Assembly (NCBI RefSeq): GCF_028369105.1
Contig: NZ_JAQNDO010000001.1
Span: 7,968,501-8,032,500 of the forward strand
Origin: Polyangium mundeleinium
Lineage (GTDB): Bacteria > Myxococcota_A > Polyangia > Polyangiales > Polyangiaceae
Direction: 5' to 3'
DNA: 64,000 nucleotides
Shown: piece by piece, positions 34,535-42,411 of the stretch
Numbering within the stretch: position 1 is the first letter of the stretch
How the letters are laid out: the number at the start of each line of letters is the position of its first letter
Notes under the pieces: generated by a model
Database searches by the model: none
Told to the model about the DNA's origin: nothing
Seen by the model: only the letters and a program-made list of their open reading frames with translations
Translations under genes and position numbers: made by a program

Positions 34535-36682
34535 TCAGCCGAGGTAGAGCTTCTTGACCTTGCGAGCCCGCACCGCCCAGTCGAACATGAGCCGGGTGCA
34601 GACAACGCCGGTGAACAGGCTGACCGCGATGCCCACGATGAGCGTCACGGCGAAGCCCTTGATGGGACCCGAGCCGTACTGCGCCAGGATGAGGCCCGAG
34701 ATCAGCGTGGTCACGTGGCCGTCGAGGATGGCGCTGAAGGCCTTGTCGTAGCCGACGTCCACCGCCGCCCGCGGGCTCTTGCCCTGCCGCAGCTCCTCGC
34801 GGATGCGCTCGTTGATGAGCACGTTCGCGTCGACCGCGATGCCGACGGTGAGCACGAGGCCCGCGATCCCGGGCAGCGTCATCGACGCGCCGAACATCGC
34901 GAGGATCGCCACCTGGAGCACCATGTTGAAGAGCACGGCGATGTTCGCGATCGCGCCCGCGCGGCTGTAGTAGATCTGCATGAACAGGAGCACGAGGACG
35001 ACGCCGGCGAGGCCGCCCTTCGCGCCCTGCACGATCGCGTCCTGACCGAGCGAGGGACCGATGCGCTGCTCGTTCGAAGGCGAGATCGGCGCGGGCAGCG
35101 CGCCCGAGCGCAGCACGAGCTCGAGGTTGCGCGCGTCGGTCACCTGCTGGTCGACGTTCGCCGAGCCCATCGTGATCGTCGCGACGCCGCCCGGGATCTT
35201 CGTCTGGATGACCGGCGCGCTCTCGACCTTCTGGTCGAGGATGATCGCGAAGCGACGCTTCACGTTCTTCTCGGTGATGTCCTCGAAGCGATCACCGCCG
35301 ACGCTCGTCATCTTCATCTGCACGAGCCAGCCGCCGAGCCCGCGATCACTCGGATCGGGCATCGCCTGCGCGTCGCTCACCATGTCGCCGGTGATCTCGG
35401 CCTTGCTGAAGAGGTAGTAGGTCCTCCAGCCGACGTCCTCGACGAGGTCCTTCTCCTCGTTGTAGGCCTGGTACTTGCCGAAGCCGATCTCGTGATCGTC
35501 CGGCACCGAGAGCGTCGTGGCCCACTCCCGCAGGCGCTCGAGCGCCTGGCGCATGTCCTCGCCCTCCATGTGCTCGAGGACCGCGTAGTAGTTGACCTTC
35601 TGCTTGCCGGGGCCGACCGAGACCTGCTCCTGCTGGAAGCGCAGGCCCTTCACTTCCTTGTTCTTGGGATTGCGGACCTCGGCCTCGAAGTAGTTCACCT
35701 CGTCGTCGAGCAGCTTGAACTCGAGGCGGGCCGTGCGGCTGACGATGTCGCGGATCTCGGCGAACGTCTGATCGTTGTCGCCCGGGATCTCGATGATGAT
35801 GTCCTCGTCACGCGTGGTGACGCCGGCCTCCTTGAGGCCCATGCTGTCGACGCGGCGGAGCACCGTCTCCTTCGCCTGCGCCACGGCCTTGTCGCGAATC
35901 TGGCTCTCGACGTCGCCCTTGATCCGCAGCGTGACCCGCTTCCGATCCGACGAGAACTGCCGCTGCATCTCCTGGAACGGACGCATGAACTCGTCGTTCA
36001 CCTTGTCCGCGTCCGCCGCGTCCTCGAAGTTGATGAAGAGCGTGCCGACGTTGTCGCGCGATTTCTCGACGCGCGCCTTGCCGGTGAGCTTCTTCAGATC
36101 CTCGACCGACGCCTGCTGCTCCGCCCCGATGATCCCGTAGGAGCGCACGAGCGCCTGGCGCAGCTCGTCGTAGTACCGATCGCGCTTGTCCTTGATCGCC
36201 TCGTCGACGTCGACCGTGTAGACGAGCCGAAGACCGCCCTTCAGATCGAGGCCGCGCACGAGGCGGAACTCGATGTTCGAGAGCAGCCACTCGCGCACGC
36301 CGCGGTTGCCCACGCGCGCGTCCTCTTCGACCTTCGCGCGCTCCTCGGGCCCGAGGCCCGACCGATCGATGCGGCCGTACCGCTCATCCGAGTACGTCGG
36401 GTAGATGCAGAGCCACGACCCTAGCGCGAGGAACAGGACGAACCCCATCTTGACGCGCCACGAGAGGTCGATCGTGTTCAGCGCGCAGAGCAGGGCCCAC
36501 GGGACGCAGAGCCCGAAGGTCGCGGTCGCCCAAAACACGTGGTAGTGCGCGGCGATCGCGGCACAGAACGAGGCGATCGCCGACATGAGGAAGACGCCGC
36601 GCTTCGACCTCTGCCACGCGCCGAGCCCGAGGGACAGCGCGCCGAGGCCAGCGAATGCGTACTGGAGGATGTTGTAGATCAT
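34535..36682 (-). CDS. secD: protein translocase subunit SecD with extra N-terminal helices
   Basis: SecD (715 residues) carries the expected motifs: GLDLKGGLRLVYTVD after the first canonical helix, the P1 periplasmic region, and the membrane block with VDANVLINERIREELRQGKS and GSGPIKGFAVTLIVGI. The N-terminus is unusual: about three additional hydrophobic segments (residues 1-75, IYNILQYAFAGLGALSLGLG; GVFLMSAIASFCAAIAAHYH) precede the usual first helix at about 78-95 (MGFVLFLALGSWLCIYPTYS). ATG 36682 is the start; later ATGs would remove those helices, so this should be checked. It lies between yajC (55 bp upstream) and secF. Confidence 0.94.
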   Translation of the reverse strand: MIYNILQYAFAGLGALSLGLGAWQRSKRGVFLMSAIASFCAAIAAHYHVFWATATFGLCVPWALLCALNTIDLSWRVKMGFVLFLALGSWLCIYPTYSDERYGRIDRSGLGPEERAKVEEDARVGNRGVREWLLSNIEFRLVRGLDLKGGLRLVYTVDVDEAIKDKRDRYYDELRQALVRSYGIIGAEQQASVEDLKKLTGKARVEKSRDNVGTLFINFEDAADADKVNDEFMRPFQEMQRQFSSDRKRVTLRIKGDVESQIRDKAVAQAKETVLRRVDSMGLKEAGVTTRDEDIIIEIPGDNDQTFAEIRDIVSRTARLEFKLLDDEVNYFEAEVRNPKNKEVKGLRFQQEQVSVGPGKQKVNYYAVLEHMEGEDMRQALERLREWATTLSVPDDHEIGFGKYQAYNEEKDLVEDVGWRTYYLFSKAEITGDMVSDAQAMPDPSDRGLGGWLVQMKMTSVGGDRFEDITEKNVKRRFAIILDQKVESAPVIQTKIPGGVATITMGSANVDQQVTDARNLELVLRSGALPAPISPSNEQRIGPSLGQDAIVQGAKGGLAGVVLVLLFMQIYYSRAGAIANIAVLFNMVLQVAILAMFGASMTLPGIAGLVLTVGIAVDANVLINERIREELRQGKSPRAAVDVGYDKAFSAILDGHVTTLISGLILAQYGSGPIKGFAVTLIVGIAVSLFTGVVCTRLMFDWAVRARKVKKLYLG

Positions 36683-36737
36683 GGGAGGGTCGACTCGGGG
36701 GGGCGGTCGCGAGCCCTTCTTAGCCGAAGCGCGCGCG

Positions 36738-37166
36738 CTACGCTTTCTTTTCCTGCGCCTTGTCCTTCGCCTCGGCGGCGGGCTTCGGCTCGCCGTCGAC
36801 GCCCTGGATGGCCCCCTTCAGGACCTGCACGTTCACGCCGGGCGCGATCTCCAGCTTGACGGTCCTGTCGCCGACCTCGATGAGCTTCCCGATGAGCCCT
36901 GCCTGGGTGACGACCTTGTCCCCGGGCTTCAAGGCGGCTTCGAGATCCTTCTGCTTCTTCGACTGGCTCCGCGTCATCAGAAACACGAAGAGCAGCGGCA
37001 GCAGGAAGAAGAGGATCGTCATCCCACCGAAGGGCTGCCCTCCACCGCCGCCGCCCTCGGGGGCCTGCGCGGGAGCGCCTTGGGAAGGTTGGGCAGGGGC
37101 GGGCGCGGGCGGGGCGCCTTGGCCCGGGGAGACGGTGGTCGGCTGAGACAAAAACAGCGTGGTCAC
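36738..37166 (-). CDS. yajC: Sec translocase accessory protein YajC
   Basis: A 142-residue YajC with one transmembrane helix (about 50-65, MTILFFLLPLLFVFLM) followed by the conserved cytoplasmic fold (RSQSKKQKDLEAALKPGDKV; VTQAGLIGKLIEVGDRTVKL). The N-terminus carries a Gln/Pro/Gly-rich extension absent from enterobacterial YajC, and the C-terminus ends Lys/Ala/Glu-rich. The start is GTG 37166 with GGAGG about 10 nt upstream. It is the first gene of yajC-secD-secF. Confidence 0.92.
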   Translation of the reverse strand: MTTLFLSQPTTVSPGQGAPPAPAPAQPSQGAPAQAPEGGGGGGQPFGGMTILFFLLPLLFVFLMTRSQSKKQKDLEAALKPGDKVVTQAGLIGKLIEVGDRTVKLEIAPGVNVQVLKGAIQGVDGEPKPAAEAKDKAQEKKA

Positions 37167-37450
37167 GAGGCGGTAACCTCCACGGGGACGAAGCTTGGCT
37201 CCCCGAATGCGAGCCCCCGATCATTCGGAAAGCGGCCGTCCATACCCACGATCGCAGTTTCATGCAAGGAACGGCCGGAGACCCTGGAACAAATGGTCTC
37301 CTCCTACCCTTGCCTCCCGGCCCAACCGTCCCGGCACCCCTCCTCGGCACACCCGGTTTCGTTTTTTTTCTTGACCGACTCGAAAGGGCCTGGTACCGAT
37401 GCGCCTCCCTCGACGCACCGCACATCGGCGGGCGGCGGAGGAAGCGGTAC

Positions 37451-37522
<72 letters not shown>

Positions 37523-38039
37523 CAAAGTTTCGTTACGAGGACCTTTCTGCAGGTTCCCGCCTCATGGCGGATGCCGCCTGCCCGTCCTCGTGAGGACCTT
37601 TGGGGTCAGCAAGGACGTCGACGACGTCCGGATCGTCCGGATGGCTGGACACGTGATGCACGCCGGGCGAACGGCGCGCGTCGTGCACGGGGTCTCCGTC
37701 GTGCACGCGACGCCCGCGGTCCCTGCGCGTGGAGAACACGTAGTCCGCGCACGTCACGCGGAGAACGCACGCGCGTGGCGTGAGGCCCCGAACCGCCGAG
37801 CCCCTGCGTCCCCGGGCCCTCGTCCTCGTGAAGCCCGCGCGAGCGCCCTTCCGACCGGCCTTCCCCGGCGGAGAACGAGCGCCGGGCGTGACTTCGGGCG
37901 CGGAGGCAGCTTGCGCCCGTTGATAACGCGGACCATCCGGGCGAGATTGTGGAGGCCCTGCTCCCGTCATCCTGACGGGCGAACGGGGCCGACCGTGGAT
38001 TGTCAGTAGATCACAAGCAAGGAGACAGCGAGACCACAC
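37523..38039 (+). other. 517-bp gene-free region, probable infC leader
   Basis: No convincing coding frame is seen on either strand between tRNA-Val and infC. The stretch is rich in short inverted repeats. The cleanest is CCCGTCA-TCC-TGACGGG at 37964-37980, a 7-bp perfect hairpin about 60 nt before the infC start. Two near-repeats GAGGACCTTT (around 37537 and 37592) follow the tRNA. It may hold an untranslated leader or a tRNA-processing region. Confidence 0.5.
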
Positions 38040-38762
38040 ATGAGCATGCGACGCTTCGACCCTCGGCAGGCCCAGCGAGGACCTCAGATCCGAATCAACC
38101 AGCGAATCCGGGTTCCGGAGATCCGGGTCATCGGGGAAGAGGGCGAGATGCTCGGCATCATGCCGACCCACGAGGCCCTGCGGCGCGCCCAGGAGCGAGG
38201 CCTCGATCTGGTGGAGGTCAATCCCAAGGCCGACCCGCCCGTCTGCAAGATCCTCGACTTCGGCAAGTACAAGTACGACGAGAAGAAAAAAGCACGCGAG
38301 GCGAAGCGCAAGCAGAGCGTGGTCGAGATCAAGGAAATCAAGCTCCGCCCGAAGACGGACGATCACGACCTGCAGTTCAAGACGCGCGCTGCGCTGCGCT
38401 TCATCGAGGCCGGCCACAAGGTCAAGTTCACCGTGCGCTTCCGCGGTCGCGAGATCACGCACCCCGAGAAGGCGCAGGAGCAACTCGACTGGATCGTGCA
38501 GCAGTGCGAGGAGCAGGCGAACGTCGAGGTGCGTCCCGTCATGGAGCAACGCACGATGACCCTGCTCATGGCGCCGAAGCCGGCCGTCATGCAGAAGGTC
38601 GCGCAGGCCCGCGCCGCCGCCGAGAAGGCCCGGCAGAAGGCCATCCAGGAGGGCCGCACCGCGCCGGCCCTCAGCGAGCAGGACGAGGCGCTCCGCAAGC
38701 TCGAGGAGCAGCTCGACGAAGAAGAGGATGATGACGAGGATGACGACGAGGAAGGGAGCTGA
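38040..38762 (+). CDS. infC: translation initiation factor IF-3 with acidic C-terminal tail
   Basis: IF-3 binds the 30S subunit and checks start-codon and initiator-tRNA pairing. The 240-residue protein has the IF3-N domain (RINQRIRVPEIRVIGEEGEM), the linker (FGKYKYDEKKKAREAKRKQ) and the IF3-C domain (VKFTVRFRGREITHPEKA). It adds about 60 residues beyond the usual end, closing with an Asp/Glu run (DEEEDDDEDDDEEGS). The start is a plain ATG rather than the AUU/AUC common for infC; AGGAG lies about 15 nt upstream, farther than ideal. The 3' end overlaps the next gene. rpmI and rplT, its usual downstream partners, are not here. Confidence 0.95.
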   Translation: MSMRRFDPRQAQRGPQIRINQRIRVPEIRVIGEEGEMLGIMPTHEALRRAQERGLDLVEVNPKADPPVCKILDFGKYKYDEKKKAREAKRKQSVVEIKEIKLRPKTDDHDLQFKTRAALRFIEAGHKVKFTVRFRGREITHPEKAQEQLDWIVQQCEEQANVEVRPVMEQRTMTLLMAPKPAVMQKVAQARAAAEKARQKAIQEGRTAPALSEQDEALRKLEEQLDEEEDDDEDDDEEGS

Positions 38763-39510
38763 ACAGCTCTCTTCCTCGCACGTCCGCGGTGAGCGGCGAA
38801 CGAGCCTCGTTCGCTTGCTCGCCGCGCTCCTGATCGTCCTTCCGCTCGTCACCCTCCCTTTCGCCACACGCGCGCTCATCGACCGCGGCGCCTCTTCCCT
38901 CGGCGCGCGCCTCGCTGACGTGCTCGCTCGCGCGTTCGCCTGGCGACACGCGGGCGAGGACAACACGCGCGCGCACGACCCTGCCTCCCTCGATCTCGGC
39001 CTCGACCTCCCGCACGTGCCCGGGCTCGACGTGCTGCAAACACCCGCCGAGCCCCCGCGCGAGACGCTCGCTCCGGCACGGAAAGGTTCGTCCGCGCGAA
39101 CGCCTGCGCTGCGCGGCGGCATTCACGTGCGCGCCGAGATCGTTGCGCGGGCGGTGCAGAGCGGCGTCGTCCCCTCGGGTGTGCCCGTGCCCGCAAGTGG
39201 ACCGAGACCCGCGGGGATCGCGCTTCAGGGCGTCGGCGGCTTCGGCGCGGGGTTACGTGACGGGGACGTGCTCACGCGCATCGGCGGCGCGCCGGCGACC
39301 TCGGTCGGCATCGTCGTGGGCGCGGTCGCGGGCGCGCTCCGACACGACGCGAAGGTGATCACGGGTGAGGTCTGGCGCGGCGACCAGCGGATGAGCGTGG
39401 CCGTCGAGGTCCCGCCGATCCGCTGGCAGGGCGCCCAGGCTCCGGGCCGCGCGCGGCCGAAGACCCGGGGCCCGGCCAAGCGCGCTCAGGGCCCGAACAA
39501 CCCGCCGTAG
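38728..39510 (+). CDS. single-pass membrane protein with C-terminal PDZ domain (GspC-like)
   Basis: A 260-residue protein. One transmembrane helix at about 27-48 (LVRLLAALLIVLPLVTLPFA) is followed by a Pro/Ala/Arg-rich linker and a C-terminal PDZ-like domain (GVGGFGAGLRDGDVLTRIGG; PATSVGIVVGAVAGALRHDA). The layout recalls GspC of type II secretion, but the N-terminal HR domain is not evident and no gsp genes are adjacent. The gene starts inside the acidic tail of infC (35-bp overlap; ATG 38728, 38731 or 38740 are all possible) and overlaps the convergent kinase gene by 25 bp at its end. Confidence 0.75.
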   Translation: MMTRMTTRKGAEQLSSSHVRGERRTSLVRLLAALLIVLPLVTLPFATRALIDRGASSLGARLADVLARAFAWRHAGEDNTRAHDPASLDLGLDLPHVPGLDVLQTPAEPPRETLAPARKGSSARTPALRGGIHVRAEIVARAVQSGVVPSGVPVPASGPRPAGIALQGVGGFGAGLRDGDVLTRIGGAPATSVGIVVGAVAGALRHDAKVITGEVWRGDQRMSVAVEVPPIRWQGAQAPGRARPKTRGPAKRAQGPNNPP

Positions 39511-41258
39511 TACGCGCTGGCCGCGAGCAGGAGGAGCGCGGCGCCGACGTAGAGCCACATCACGTTGCTGCTGCCGGCGACCTCGGCGGGCTTCGTGATG
39601 CTCTTCTTCTTCGCGACCGCGGCGGTGCTCTCCTGGCTGAGCTTCGCATCGGCGCGCTTCTTCCCCTTCGCGCCTGCCTTCCCGGCCTTGCCGCTCTTGC
39701 CCGCGTCCTTGTCCTTCTTGGGCGACGGCGTCCTCGTCGCGACCGGCGCGCTCTCGACGTCGCCTTCCTCCGCCTTGGCTTGCGGCGTCTCCTTGACCGT
39801 CTCGGCCGGCTCGCTAACGACCGCGCCCTCGTCCGCCTTGGCTTGTGGCGTTGCCTTGACCGTCTCGGCCGGCAGGCTCTCGATCGGCGCGCTCTCGTCG
39901 GCCTTGGCTTGCGGCGTCGCCTTGACCGTCTCGGCTGGCAGGCTCTCGGTGGGCAGGCTCTCGGCAGCCTTGCTCTCGGCAGCCTTGCTCTCGGCGGCCT
40001 TGCTCTCGGCGACGGTGCCCTCGGCTGGCTTGCTCGGGACTGGCTTGCTCTCCGGACCACGCTCGCTCGTCGCCGACGCGGGACCGAGCCGCGCCGAACG
40101 CGCCTCGCTGCTCTGCGGCGCGAGCTCCATTTCCTCGGCCCATTTGCCGATGTCCTCGAAGTGCGACACCCGCCCACGCACCCGCTCCTCGGGCGGCGGC
40201 GGCTCGGCAATCTCGGGCTTCGACTTCTCCCTCGGCGCGCCGGGGCGCGGCTCGTCTTGCAGCGAGTTGAACTCGAGCAGCGCGGCCTCGATCAGCTTGT
40301 GCAGCGTCGTGTCTTTTTCCTGCGCCGTGTTTTTACGCAGCGCGACGACCCCGCTCACGAGCTCGGCGACGTCGTGCGCGCCGACGGGCTTGCCGAACTT
40401 GAACAGAAAACCGTTCAGGGCGCGGCCGAGCTCGCGCGCGCTCTGGTAGCGCTTCTCCGGATCACGGGCGAGCGCGCGGTTGATGATCGTCTCGAGCTCC
40501 GGCGGCACGTCCTTGTTGAGCGGCGCGAGCGGCGGCACGACGGCCTCGCGGACCAGCATCACCGTCTTCAGATCGTTTTCGCCGTGAAACAACCGCTTTT
40601 GCGCGAGGATCTCCCACAGGATGATCCCCACCGCGAACACGTCCGTGCGCACGTCGACCTCGAGCCCTTGGGTCACCTCGGGCGAGAGGTAGCCGAACTT
40701 TCCTTTCACGATGCCGGGCTCGCTCTTCTCGAGCTGGCTCGTCGCTTTGGCGAGCCCGAAATCGACGATCTTGATCTCTCCGTATTTCGTGAGGAGCACG
40801 TTCGCGGGCGAGACGTCGCGGTGCACGATGCGGAGTGGCTGGCCCTCGGGGTTTTTCGCCTCGTGCGCGTAGGCGAGGCCGTCGCAGATCCTCTCGGCGA
40901 TGTAGACGGCGACTTCCACCGGGAAGGGCCGCTTCATCTTGCGGATGTATTCGATGACGGCCTTCAGGTCCGAGCCGTCGACGTACTCCATCACGATGAA
41001 GTACGCGTTATCGCCGACGCCGATGTCGAATACCTGGGCGACATTCGAATGCGTGAGGTTCGCCGAGAGGCGCGCCTCGTCGAGGAACATCGCGATGAAG
41101 CGCTTCTTCTCGGACAGGTGGGGCAAGACGCGCTTGATCGCCACCCGCTTCTTGAATCCCTCGATCCCCGCGCTCTCCGCGAGGAACACCTCGGCCATGC
41201 CGCCGGACGCGAGCCGATCGAGGACGCGGTACCGCTGCTGCTGATGCCCCTGCTTCAT
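39486..41258 (-). CDS. Ser/Thr protein kinase with C-terminal transmembrane anchor
   Basis: A 590-residue PknB-type kinase. The catalytic domain is at 10-280: Gly loop ASGGMAEVFLAE, Lys42 in VAIKRV, HRDVSPANVLL (Asp148; Ser150 replaces the usual Lys, as often in myxobacterial kinases), DFG at 166-168 and GYLSPEVTQG. A long Lys/Ala/Glu/Pro linker follows (about 330-550) with two near-identical ESLPAETVKATPQAKADE units and three AESKA units. A single helix lies at the very C-terminus (about 565-586, MWLYVGAALLLLAASAYYGG) with almost no residues outside. It is therefore tail-anchored, unlike classic PknB with a sensor domain. ATG 41258. Confidence 0.94.
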   Translation of the reverse strand: MKQGHQQQRYRVLDRLASGGMAEVFLAESAGIEGFKKRVAIKRVLPHLSEKKRFIAMFLDEARLSANLTHSNVAQVFDIGVGDNAYFIVMEYVDGSDLKAVIEYIRKMKRPFPVEVAVYIAERICDGLAYAHEAKNPEGQPLRIVHRDVSPANVLLTKYGEIKIVDFGLAKATSQLEKSEPGIVKGKFGYLSPEVTQGLEVDVRTDVFAVGIILWEILAQKRLFHGENDLKTVMLVREAVVPPLAPLNKDVPPELETIINRALARDPEKRYQSARELGRALNGFLFKFGKPVGAHDVAELVSGVVALRKNTAQEKDTTLHKLIEAALLEFNSLQDEPRPGAPREKSKPEIAEPPPPEERVRGRVSHFEDIGKWAEEMELAPQSSEARSARLGPASATSERGPESKPVPSKPAEGTVAESKAAESKAAESKAAESLPTESLPAETVKATPQAKADESAPIESLPAETVKATPQAKADEGAVVSEPAETVKETPQAKAEEGDVESAPVATRTPSPKKDKDAGKSGKAGKAGAKGKKRADAKLSQESTAAVAKKKSITKPAEVAGSSNVMWLYVGAALLLLAASAYYGGLFGP

Positions 41259-41378
41259 GCCAGAACGAGGACTACCCTCTCCTCGGCCGCCGGTCGAGCC
41301 CGCGCGCCGGGATCCGGCATCCTACCACGACGGGGGCCCCAGGCGGATCCAGGAAGGACATCCCCGCGCACTTCTCCC

Positions 41379-41408
41379 TTGCCTCGGGCAAGCGCGCGTT
41401 CGTAGGCT
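41379..41408 (+). promoter_or_regulatory. promoter next to the Cys-rich lipoprotein start codon
   Basis: TTGCCT (41379-41384), 18 bp, TAGGCT (41403-41408), then 7 nt to ATG 41416. No ribosome binding site; leaderless message likely. Confidence 0.6.
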
Positions 41409-41415
41409 GGCCCGC

Positions 41416-42054
41416 ATGCTTCGACCTCGATCGAATTGGGGAATTGTTCTGGTTTCAGCCTTCCTCGTGGCCGCGCTGCCGATGGCGTGCGGGAGCCAGG
41501 TCGACGGCGGAAACGGCGGCGCGGGCGGCGGCGGGAGCGGCGGCGACGGCGGGGGCGGCGGGGGCGGCGCTCTGAATTTCGGCGCCTGCACCGGGCCCGG
41601 CCAGTGTACCGTCGTCAAGAATAGCTGTTGCGGCCCGTGCAGCGAGCCCACGCTCGCGGACGTCGAGCCGGTGCACGTCGATCGCGTCGACGAATACAAC
41701 ACCTTCGTTTGCCCCGAGCCCTCGGCCTGCCCCGCCTGCGCGGGCGCGCCGAACCCGGGCCTCTTCGCCTATTGCGAGGCCGGGAGCTGCGCGGAGGCCG
41801 ACGTCGCGACGCACGCATTCAGCGCGTGCACGACCGCCGCCGATTGCACGTTGCGGTTCGGCATGAACTGCTGCGAGCCTTGCGCCGGGGGCGTGCCCGA
41901 CCTCGTCGCGGTCGCGTCGAGCTCCCTCCAGGCGATGTACGATCTCGCCTGCGCGCCGCAGATGGGCTGCCCGGAATGTGCTCCGATTCATCCCTCGGAA
42001 TGGAAGGCCGATTGCGTGGCGGGGCATTGCGCGGTCGTCCCGGCCATGCCTTGA
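41416..42054 (+). CDS. Cys-rich lipoprotein, unknown
   Basis: A 212-residue exported protein. MLRPRSNWGIVLVSAFLVAALPMACG is a signal peptide with lipobox PMAC. A Gly-rich linker (GGNGGAGGGGSGGDGGGGGG) is followed by two related Cys-rich segments (CTGPGQCTVVKNSCCGPCSE and CTTAADCTLRFGMNCCEPCA), each with the same CCxxC core, suggesting internal duplication. This Gly-linker plus Cys-repeat style is common in myxobacterial surface lipoproteins. No function is known to me. An upstream in-frame ATG lies within the divergent kinase promoter zone and is rejected. Confidence 0.8.
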   Translation: MLRPRSNWGIVLVSAFLVAALPMACGSQVDGGNGGAGGGGSGGDGGGGGGGALNFGACTGPGQCTVVKNSCCGPCSEPTLADVEPVHVDRVDEYNTFVCPEPSACPACAGAPNPGLFAYCEAGSCAEADVATHAFSACTTAADCTLRFGMNCCEPCAGGVPDLVAVASSSLQAMYDLACAPQMGCPECAPIHPSEWKADCVAGHCAVVPAMP

Positions 42055-42087
42055 GGCCCGGGCCGGGACGCACCCATTCCCTTGCGC

Positions 42088-42183
42088 TCAGCGACGCGCG
42101 CGCTCGCCGGGCGTGAGGCCGACGAACGCCTCGGCCGACGCCTTTTCGGCGGGCGCCGCGCCTCCCTTGACGGACTTCACCAT
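42088..42183 (-). CDS. possible 31-residue small protein
   Basis: An ORF from ATG 42183 to TGA encodes a peptide beginning MVKSVKGGAAPAEKAS and ending AFVGLTPGERARR. Nearly every codon ends in G or C and the composition is protein-like (Lys/Ala/Glu), unlike the shadow frames around it. No strong ribosome site is present. It lies antisense to nothing and between two plus-strand genes. Conservation is unknown, so this is a candidate only. Confidence 0.35.
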   Translation of the reverse strand: MVKSVKGGAAPAEKASAEAFVGLTPGERARR

Positions 42184-42374
42184 CGTCAACGAGGAAGGGC
42201 TTCTTCCTTCCCCGGCCTCCACGTCGATTCATTGAGGAGCGCTCGTTCGCCGGGCGCCGAGAACTGGCACCCTGACACGAGGATCATGGTCGAGAAGCCA
42301 AGAATGAAGGATTGGTGGCCCATACAGCCGCGCTTTGGCAAAGGCTGTGCCGCGCGCGCCCTCGACCTTCACCC

Positions 42375-42404
42375 TTGCGACCTCGTTCCCCTCCCCTGTA
42401 GCAT
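42375..42404 (+). promoter_or_regulatory. promoter next to the propeller lipoprotein start codon
   Basis: TTGCGA (42375-42380), 18 bp, TAGCAT (42399-42404), then 7 nt to ATG 42412. The spacing is identical to that of the neighbouring lipoprotein gene at 41379-41416. Confidence 0.6.
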
Positions 42405-42411
42405 TGCCTTT

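Larger units (their letters stand above)
42055..42411. other. 357-bp interval between two lipoprotein genes
   Basis: Holds one possible small minus-strand ORF (42088-42183) and the promoter of the propeller lipoprotein (42375-42404). Nothing else convincing is seen. Confidence 0.5.

Noticed and set aside
38728-39510. Assignment of the PDZ protein as GspC of type II secretion
   Set aside because: Only the PDZ-like end and one membrane helix match; the HR domain and neighbouring gsp genes are missing.
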